Positions 57,829 through 64,000 of a stretch of 64,000 bases of DNA are shown piece after piece. Position 1 is the first letter of the stretch. Each line of letters begins with the position of its first letter. The translations under genes were made by a program, and so were the position numbers. The notes beneath the pieces are model-generated. The model made no database searches, had not been told where the DNA came from, and saw only the letters and a program-made list of their open reading frames with translations. The DNA comes from Bolinopsis microptera. Its lineage: Eukaryota; Ctenophora; Tentaculata; Lobata; Bolinopsidae. The stretch lies in assembly GCF_026151205.1 (NCBI RefSeq), contig NC_087078.1:13809118-13873117 (forward strand), given 5' to 3'.

Positions 57829-57921
57829 GAATGAAATGAAATGAGGTATTTCTATCCCGCTCATATGATTAACCAACAAAACAAGGAAGGTGGTTAACCA
57901 TGTCAGAGCGGCTGACTGCGA
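57829..57921 (-). repeat. Short retroposon 3' tail, minus strand
   Basis: On the minus strand it reads CAGCCGCTCTGACATGG, then TTGGTTAATCATATGAGCGG and GATAGAAATACC and a CATTT-type repeat tail. Core shared with 4249-4347. Confidence 0.55.
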
Positions 57922-59047
57922 GTGATGTGAGCAAATATGTGTAAAAGTGAACAAAAGTATAACTCATAAGGCAAAGACAAAATTAAAACATCTTGTATTG
58001 TAAACCACACTAAACTAAATAGAAGCAGAAACCATGTACACTGTATGTAGGTATAATAAAGGTAAGTACAGTGACATAATCAATCAAGAAAGAGACAGAT
58101 CCTATAAGAAAGTTAGAGATCAAGACATAAAATGGAGTGCGGTAAAAAATAAAAGCCAAGGTGTCTTGCATAGTGAAGACAATGGAAAGAAAAAACATCA
58201 GAACTGATTATACAGAGTGGCCCAAAAGTAACTAACCACACGCAACCTTTTAATAACTCACGTAATTGGTATAAAAATTGCTTAAAAATTTCAGAGAATA
58301 TAGATATGGGTCAAACTTAGAATTCCTGAAATTTTCGTAAAATTTTATCGATTACAGAGAGTGTGGCCTACCACTCCCTATTTTTCTCTTTTGTCGCCAT
58401 AAAGTAAGAAATTTTTGAGTTAGGAACTCCAAAATTTCCAGACACATGTGGTTTGATAATTGAAGTGCTTTCCCAAAATTTCAAGTTGGTTGTTTACAAC
58501 TAAGCCGATTGATGACAATTTTAAGATCTGGCGGATACATGATCTCGGCACTTACTTTGTGATTTCTTCACTCATAATCAATGGTCTGATTGGTTAGAAC
58601 CGGCTCATAGGACAGCAACCGAAGTGCTATAGCGTGAATTTCTTTTATTTTAAGGAAAGTCACAATCAGTATTCACTTAAAGTGATCAGATTGTCATCCC
58701 CAACATGCTCGGTACTGCTTAATGAGGCTTATTATTGCCCGCTACTGAATAGCTCCCGATGAGATTACTGATTGGGTGATGAAATCACTGATTAGGTGCA
58801 GAGATCACGTATCCGAAAGACCTTAAATGGGTCATAACTCGGCATAGTTGTAAACAACTAACTTGAAATTTTGGGAAAGCACTTCAATTATCAAACCACG
58901 TGTGTCTGGAAATTTTGTAGTTCCTAACTCAAAACATTCTCACTTTATGATGACAAAAGAGAAAAAGAGTGAGTAGTGGGCCACACCCTCTGTAATCGAT
59001 GAAATTTTACGAAAATTTCAGGAAATCTAAGTTTGACCCATAATTTA

Positions 59048-59864
59048 ATGGACAGCAATATGAAGCTATGCAGGTCTGCAGCCAGCAAGATAGATCAGAT
59101 GAAAACAGAACAGATAGACATGCAAAAGCAGCTGATAAACAGACAGCAGAATCAGATCGATTCGGTGCAGAAAACTGTAAAGAATGAAATGAAAAGTTGG
59201 GCAGATGTCGTCAAGAAGAACAGCGTCCAAAACAATCAGCTGACAACAAAAACTGTGAAAGAAGCCGTGCGATCAGCAGGGACAAAAGGTAATCGCGGCA
59301 TGTACGGAATCGCGATTTTTCCTATTATTTGCGACAAATTTTATGTATAGTTTAATATACCGCGAAATGTAATTCGCGGTATCGCGATTTTTGGCCAAAA
59401 TCGCCGCGAAATCCTTTTGTCCCTGGCGATCAGTGAATAAAGAAGAAGAAAGATCGAGAAACTTGATTATCTACGGTTTGAAGGAGACGGAAGAAGGGGA
59501 GTGGGAGGACGTATTAGAGATGGACCCTCTCCCGGACTTTTTCAAGTCAGTTTTTGCTGAGGCCGGCTGTCATTTTCCTGACACGGATGAGATATGCAGG
59601 ATTGGGAAGAAAGTTCCTGAGAAAACGCGACCAGTCAAAGTTCAGTTACAAAGCTCTAGCGATGTGGACATTATACTAAGGAATGCACACAAACTTAAAA
59701 CAAATGATGATTTTAAGTCAGTTTATCTTGCACCGGATAGGACAAGGGAGCAGAGAATACTACACAGTGGACTTGTCAAACAGATGAAAGAACTAATAAA
59801 GCAGGACAATAGCAAGCGTTATTTTATCAGAGACAATAAAGTTAATTGTGTTAGTGAGAGCTAG
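59048..59864 (+). pseudogene. LINE ORF1 protein, split by a MITE
   Basis: N-terminal part (to about 59276) is a coiled-coil-like helix (MKTEQIDMQKQLINRQQNQI) followed by SWADVVKK. C-terminal part (59434-59864) reads RSRNLIIYGLKETEEGEWED, DEICRIGKK, RPVKVQLQSSSDVDIILRN and FKSVYLAPDRTREQR, the RRM/C-terminal-like pattern of CR1/Jockey-type ORF1 proteins, which bind RNA. A 149-bp MITE plus its 8-bp duplication (157 bp, not divisible by three) shifts the frame. Skipping them puts the two halves into one frame. Confidence 0.75.
59277..59425. mobile_element. hAT-like MITE, 149 bp, with 8-bp duplication GCGATCAG
   Basis: Ends CAGGGACAAAAGG and CCTTTTGTCCCTG are perfect 13-bp inverted repeats. The octamer GCGATCAG flanks both sides (59269-59276, 59426-59433). 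The interior is rich in CCGCGAA/TTCGCGG palindromes. Its CAGGG start is common in hAT elements (known pattern). Confidence 0.9.
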
Positions 59865-60510
59865 AGCCTTATCTACAAGTACACTGACTTGTTATCAGAA
59901 CTTATGAACTTTAATATGTTATGTTCACTTTCGTTATCTACGTGGTGATACAGTGTAGTTTTTACATAGTATGTATTTTAATTTGGTTTAAGTGGTGGCC
60001 GTTGTATTCTATAAACCGTTTTTAACGAGTTTTTTTACGATGCAGTATTTTGTGAGGAGATTTAGGCAGCATGAACTGTGGCTCATATTTTATTATTTAA
60101 GCTGCTCTACGAGCACACACGCTAGCTAGTTGGTTTTTAGATAGTTAAGAGTATTAGTTACTTAGTTAGTTAGTGTAAATTAGTATCAGTCAGGATCTGT
60201 TAGCACACAGAACTGTTAGTTTTCGCGAAGCAGGTCTGACTTTCATATATATTCTTATAGTAGACTTCGTCATATAAATTTATTTTGAACTTAGTTACAA
60301 TTTCAGGTGAAAAATAGAAATTTAAGATTTCATTTCTATTCTAATATTCACGTATATTAAATACAATTATATTGTTATGTATCATATGATTTTGTAAACA
60401 TTGGCCGGTGTACCAAAAACCGGTCCCCAAACAAACATCTATATTCTCTGAAATTTTTAAGCAATTCTGATACCAATTACGTGAGTTATTAAAGGGTTGC
60501 GTGTTGGTAG

Positions 60511-61010
60511 TTACTTTTGGGCCACCCTGTATAAATGATCCTTTAACATTCGCTTGAAACAGTTGGTATCAGTAATACATCTCAACATCAGCGGAAAAGA
60601 GTTCCATGCCGGTGCATGGCTTGATAAACGTCTGTCATCAACTTTGGACTTTTTATTTTTTGGTATCTTGAGCATGAGATGGTCATCCGGTCTCTTCGAC
60701 CTGGTCACAGTGTTTGAGAGTTTTGAATCCACTACATCCACATCCAGTAATGCTTTGAGGTAACCAGGTGCAGTACCGTGAACTGATTTTTGGGTTAATA
60801 GACAAAATTTGAAGAAGATTTGCTGGTCTATACTCTATAGAGAGTATGTGGGCTTTCTTATAGAAGGGAACCAAGTACGTGGTTTTGTCTTATATTTTAT
60901 AGATGAAACGAAGGATGGATCTAAGTTTGTTTAATCTGGTCTTGGGTAGATTCATGTGCAAAGAATTACAGTAATATAACTTAGATATAACCAGTTGTTT
61001 CAACATCTAG
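60511..61010 (-). pseudogene. LINE C-terminal remnant (L2/CR1-like)
   Basis: On the minus strand LVISKLYYCNSLHMNLPK and RLNKLRSILRFIYKI (about 61005-60900) are followed, after shifts, by KVDDRRLSSHAPAWNSFP and CFKRMLKDHLY (about 60650-60540). The last part matches the familiar RSFSVAAP.LWN.LP...FK..LK..LF ending of many LINE RT proteins. Its last codons overlap the right end of the fold-back element. Confidence 0.55.
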
Positions 61011-62261
61011 ACGATCTGCAAAAGTTCAGATCTCTAACTCAACTTCAGCATGATTTTTAAAGCACCTGAATATGGCGATTTTGGGTTTTTTACCAAATTT
61101 CGAATAAAATTAATGGCACGTATTTTGTACAAATTTCTTAAAGTGGTAAAAAAATGGTAATTGTGGATTTTGCTGACGTCAGAAATTTTGGGAACTCTCT
61201 GGAATGATTCCTGGGACTTGTCCCGACCATTTCTCGTTGAAATCGCTTTGTTGCGAATTATGTCCGACAAATGCTTAAATTAGGACGTATTTGACTAATT
61301 GACTGCACTATAAAAACCTCCACATAACTATTTCTTATTCCTGTCATCTTTGACATTGAATTATAATGCTTTAAACTTAAAATATGCCTGTTGAACGACT
61401 TCTGGTGAGTCTTAATGCCTGGAAAAGCAGTAAAGGGGGTATAATAGTATAGGGGGTGAAAAGTATCTTAAACAATAATCTCAGAATGTGTGTCTGTCTG
61501 TCTGTGCGTATGTAATTTCCGAGCGGCTTAATCAAGAAAACGGTAAGAGTTACGGGACTGGTTTTTTTGGTATAGTGCCGAGAAAACTATGAGGAAGCCA
61601 AATGGTAAAGGTTTTTTTAAATCGGTCAGTGGTATTAAGTGGTTCAATTGATGGTTTTTTACCACAAATGTGACATAAAATCGCTCACATTTTCTCCCTC
61701 CTCGCTCTCTCTCCCATTACTGCATATTATGTAGCGTTGGTACATATATCATAATATCATAATGTCATGCAATACTATTACTATAAGCTTATTAAGGGAG
61801 GAAGCGCTCATTGCGGTCTGTTTGGACTGTAGAGAGAGTTCATACTTTCATACGACAATGTTATGTAATGCATGTTTTCAAATATAATAAGCGGGTGTAG
61901 TGCGGAGTTAATAATTGTAAGGGTTCTCTCTCTCTGTTCTGGTCAACGGTTTCTGGCCTCTTACTTAATGAAGGGGGCCTTCTCGCCGTGCCCACAGAAT
62001 GCAACTCCTGCTAGCTGCATTCCAGGACTCCCAAAGTATATACGAAATCATAAAATAATAAATATCAATGCAACAGACCTCTGGAGTCTTGAAGCTGTCA
62101 CTACCTGTCTCAGAGCAAACCCACTTCGGTTGTGGTACTTCGGTGGGCAGACAAGGGACTTCCGAGCAAGGTCATCTCCTGGAATTGGTGCTATTATTAG
62201 TTTCCTGGGCGTGGTTATTTCCTGATGTTGTTTTCCTGAAATTGTGTTAAATCCTAGTAGT
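61011..62261. other. Region with 3' UTR of the LINE at 62262-64000
   Basis: The part next to 62262 (from about 61860) is more GC-balanced and is probably the LINE 3' UTR. The rest is AT-rich, with an (AGAG)n-like stretch near 61690, and no gene. Confidence 0.4.
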
Positions 62262-64000
62262 TTACCCAAACAGATCTTCCTTGTCTAGTCTTTTTGACTG
62301 GTCCACAAACTTTATGATGTGGTTGAGTTTGCTGTTGATAATTTCCTCCATTGTGAGTAGAGGTTTACCAAATATTCTCATTCTGATAGTCATCAGCTGT
62401 ACACATTCACAGAGGAAATGTTGTGATGTTTCTGCTTCCCCTGGGCAGTGTTCGCAGTCTTGCGTCTCAAACTTGACGTTGTTAGCTACAGTCTGAAAGT
62501 AAGCTAGTGGGCTGTGTCCTGAGAGTAGCCATGTTAGCCATCTGAGGTGAGTTCCTGTGATATTAATATTCCTGTATTTGTATTTGTTAAGGAATAGTCC
62601 AAGGGGGATTTTCCCTTTATCACTGAGGTCGACCTGTTGGTATGTGTTGAGGTGTAGTTTGAAGAGGTATTCTTCGATTGAGTTGTTGATGATTCCTTTA
62701 GGTAGTGGGAGGAATGGTTCAGGTCCTATGGGGATACTGCTGGATCCCTCTCTTGCGAGTTCGTCGGCAAGTTCGTTACCGTGTACTCCTTCGTGTCCTG
62801 GGACCCACCTAAGTTCTACTTGGTGGGAGGTACCTAATATATTAAGTTGGTCTACGATGTCCAGTACTATTCTGGAGCTAATACTAGTGCTGGTAATCGC
62901 TTTAAGCGAGGCCTGGGAATCTGAGAAGAAGTTAATGGTAGCTGGTGACCATATGTTATCATTGATCCAGATACTTGACATGTGGATCGCAAAGAGCTCG
63001 CATTGGTAGACTGTTGCCAGTGTGCCAAGTTGGTAGCTGACTCTGTGGTACTCTTGTGCTGCTTTGATGACACAGAATCCCGCTCCTGTGATTCCACTTG
63101 CTTTCGAGCCGTCTGTGAAGATCTGCCAGATAAACGGAGGAAGATTATCGATGTAGGTAATGGCAGCTTTCCTTTCTTGTGTTATTACCTTGAAACGTCG
63201 ATCCAGCATGGTAACCTTGGGGATATTGTCCTGAAGTGTGCATCCTGTGTAAGTTATGTTAGTTATCATTTTCTCAACGTTGTAAGCGTGTGATTTACAG
63301 TGTCCTCGCTGGTTGTAATGGTACTGTTTATTCCATGTTCCTTGTAATTTAAGTCTCATTGCCGACTTAATTGCCAGAGATTTAAGTTTAAGGCTGATGG
63401 GATGGATTCTAGCTAGGATCTCTAGGTTAGGAGTGGGAGTACTTTTCAGTCCTCTAGTGATCATGAGACCTGCTTGGCGTTGAACTGTTTCCAGTCTGAC
63501 AGAGATGTAGTGTCTGTCTGATGAGTGTTGCCAAACTATCGCTGCATATCCTAGTGAGGGGAGAATGACTTGGTTATAAATCCATCTCACACCCGCCGGT
63601 GAGATGCCCCAGATTTTTCCTACAGCTTGTTTACAAGCGTGAAGTTGTCCTACGGCCTTATCACATTTTTTAAGTATGTGAGTACTCCAATTAAGTTTAT
63701 GGTCGAAAGTAACCCCTAGGTAGACTGTACTTTTAACTGTGGGAACTGTAGTTCCGTCGACTGTTAGCGGGGAGTCTAAAATATTGTCCTGTTTGGTGGT
63801 GAATAGGATTGCTGTGCTTTTGACTCCACTGAGTTTTAGTCCTTTGCTCGTGCACCAGTTGCTGATGTTCTGTAGCTGTTGCTGGGCTATGTCTCTGATC
63901 GTGACTTTACAGATGCCTCGTACGAGGATTACCAGGTCGTCTGCGAATGCCTGTAAAAAGTTATTGTGGATCCCTAGGCTGCTAAGTAAGGTGTTAAGAG
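62262..64000 (-). CDS. LINE reverse transcriptase with RNase H and zinc knuckle (partial at window edge)
   Basis: The frame is open from the window end to 62262. It enters in the RT palm with catalytic AFADDLVILVRG (FADD near 63940), then GLKLSGVKSTAILFTTK, VYLGVTFDHKLNWSTHI and the thumb (VRWIYNQVILPSLGYAAIVW). A ribonuclease H domain follows: FTDGSKASGITGAGF, YQCELFAI, INFFSDSQASLKAI and LRWVPGHEGVHGNELADELA supply the acidic residues and the His of the active site. The tail has a C-x2-C-x8-H-x4-C knuckle (CEHCPGEAETSQHFLCEC). RT with C-terminal RNase H fits I/R1/Loa-like LINEs. No stop or frameshift is seen in the visible 579 codons, so it may be a recent copy. Confidence 0.85.
   Translation of the reverse strand, partial: LNTLLSSLGIHNNFLQAFADDLVILVRGICKVTIRDIAQQQLQNISNWCTSKGLKLSGVKSTAILFTTKQDNILDSPLTVDGTTVPTVKSTVYLGVTFDHKLNWSTHILKKCDKAVGQLHACKQAVGKIWGISPAGVRWIYNQVILPSLGYAAIVWQHSSDRHYISVRLETVQRQAGLMITRGLKSTPTPNLEILARIHPISLKLKSLAIKSAMRLKLQGTWNKQYHYNQRGHCKSHAYNVEKMITNITYTGCTLQDNIPKVTMLDRRFKVITQERKAAITYIDNLPPFIWQIFTDGSKASGITGAGFCVIKAAQEYHRVSYQLGTLATVYQCELFAIHMSSIWINDNIWSPATINFFSDSQASLKAITSTSISSRIVLDIVDQLNILGTSHQVELRWVPGHEGVHGNELADELAREGSSSIPIGPEPFLPLPKGIINNSIEEYLFKLHLNTYQQVDLSDKGKIPLGLFLNKYKYRNINITGTHLRWLTWLLSGHSPLAYFQTVANNVKFETQDCEHCPGEAETSQHFLCECVQLMTIRMRIFGKPLLTMEEIINSKLNHIIKFVDQSKRLDKEDLFG

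Larger units (their letters stand above)
57475..58212. other. Intron 3 sequence
   Basis: Downstream of the exon 3 donor. Contains the palindrome at 57655-57685 and a retroposon tail at 57829-57921; no further exon was recognised. Confidence 0.4.
59041..60441 (+). mobile_element. LINE copy with ORF1 and 3' end but no RT
   Basis: The inserted segment lies between GTTTGACCCATA and TCTATATTCTCTG, which are contiguous in the mirror arm at 58281-58305. It carries ORF1 (to 59864) and about 575 bp of 3' sequence ending in a short hairpin (GGCCGGT...ACCGGTC) and CCCCAAACAAACA. The RT ORF is absent, so it is internally deleted. Confidence 0.8.
58213..60529. mobile_element. Fold-back TIR element interrupted by a LINE
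   Basis: Ends CAGAGTGGCCCAAAAGTAAC and GTTACTTTTGGGCCACCCTG are inverted, with TATA outside both (TA or TATA duplication). The left arm runs to about 58510. The right arm is the reverse complement at 58835-59040 and then resumes at 60442-60529. The break in the right arm is the LINE at 59041-60441. No transposase found. Confidence 0.8.

Overview
This 64 kb window is nuclear DNA of an invertebrate animal, most likely a cnidarian-like one (inference). The evidence for an animal is two conserved housekeeping genes split by GT-AG introns (LSM3 and ST13), a degraded 7TM receptor with LDL-receptor class A repeats, and a secreted gene with a Cys-rich GCC2/GCC3-like module. The rest is AT-rich and packed with LINE fragments, TIR elements, fold-back elements and minisatellites. 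The species cannot be named from the sequence.

Layout. 0-4.8 kb: repeat-rich flank with two miniature TIR elements back to back (1519-1808) and the decayed 3' part of a retroelement (2235-3352). 4.8-8.2 kb: LSM3 in two exons, with a 2.8 kb fold-back transposon in its intron. 8.9-18.5 kb: ST13/Hip in about 12 exons. Its introns hold a tRNA-derived SINE, a nested antisense single-exon gene (11454-12629), an inverted pair of about 330-bp tandem arrays with a TA-flanked element inside, and a TTAA-flanked fold-back element. 18.5-28.5 kb: a retroelement 3' end on the minus strand, a long (GT)n/poly-G tract and gene-poor DNA. 28.6-32.0 kb: an intronless LDLa-7TM receptor pseudogene. 32-37 kb: no convincing gene. 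37.3-46.9 kb: a recent tandem duplication; only the left copy carries a 2.2 kb LINE insertion with reverse transcriptase. 46.4-49.4 kb: TTAA/poly-G fold-back elements and a hAT-like element. 49.5-57.5 kb: the first three exons of a secreted modular protein, its introns filled with transposons and a 19-20 bp minisatellite. 58.2-60.5 kb: a three-level nest (fold-back, then LINE, then hAT-like MITE). 60.5-64 kb: two LINE 3' ends on the minus strand, the last running off the window with RT, RNase H and a zinc knuckle.

How the genes relate. LSM3 (U6 snRNA/mRNA decay ring) and ST13 (Hsp70 co-chaperone) are same-strand neighbours about 0.76 kb apart with no functional link. The most distinctive content is mobile: (1) a TTAA-flanked fold-back family whose ends are variable poly-G runs; (2) TA-flanked elements that share CCTTAC...GTAAGG ends but differ inside; (3) several tiny elements with 8-bp target duplications. 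For several insertions a neighbouring repeat copy or the other arm of a fold-back preserves the empty site, so the boundaries can be read directly.
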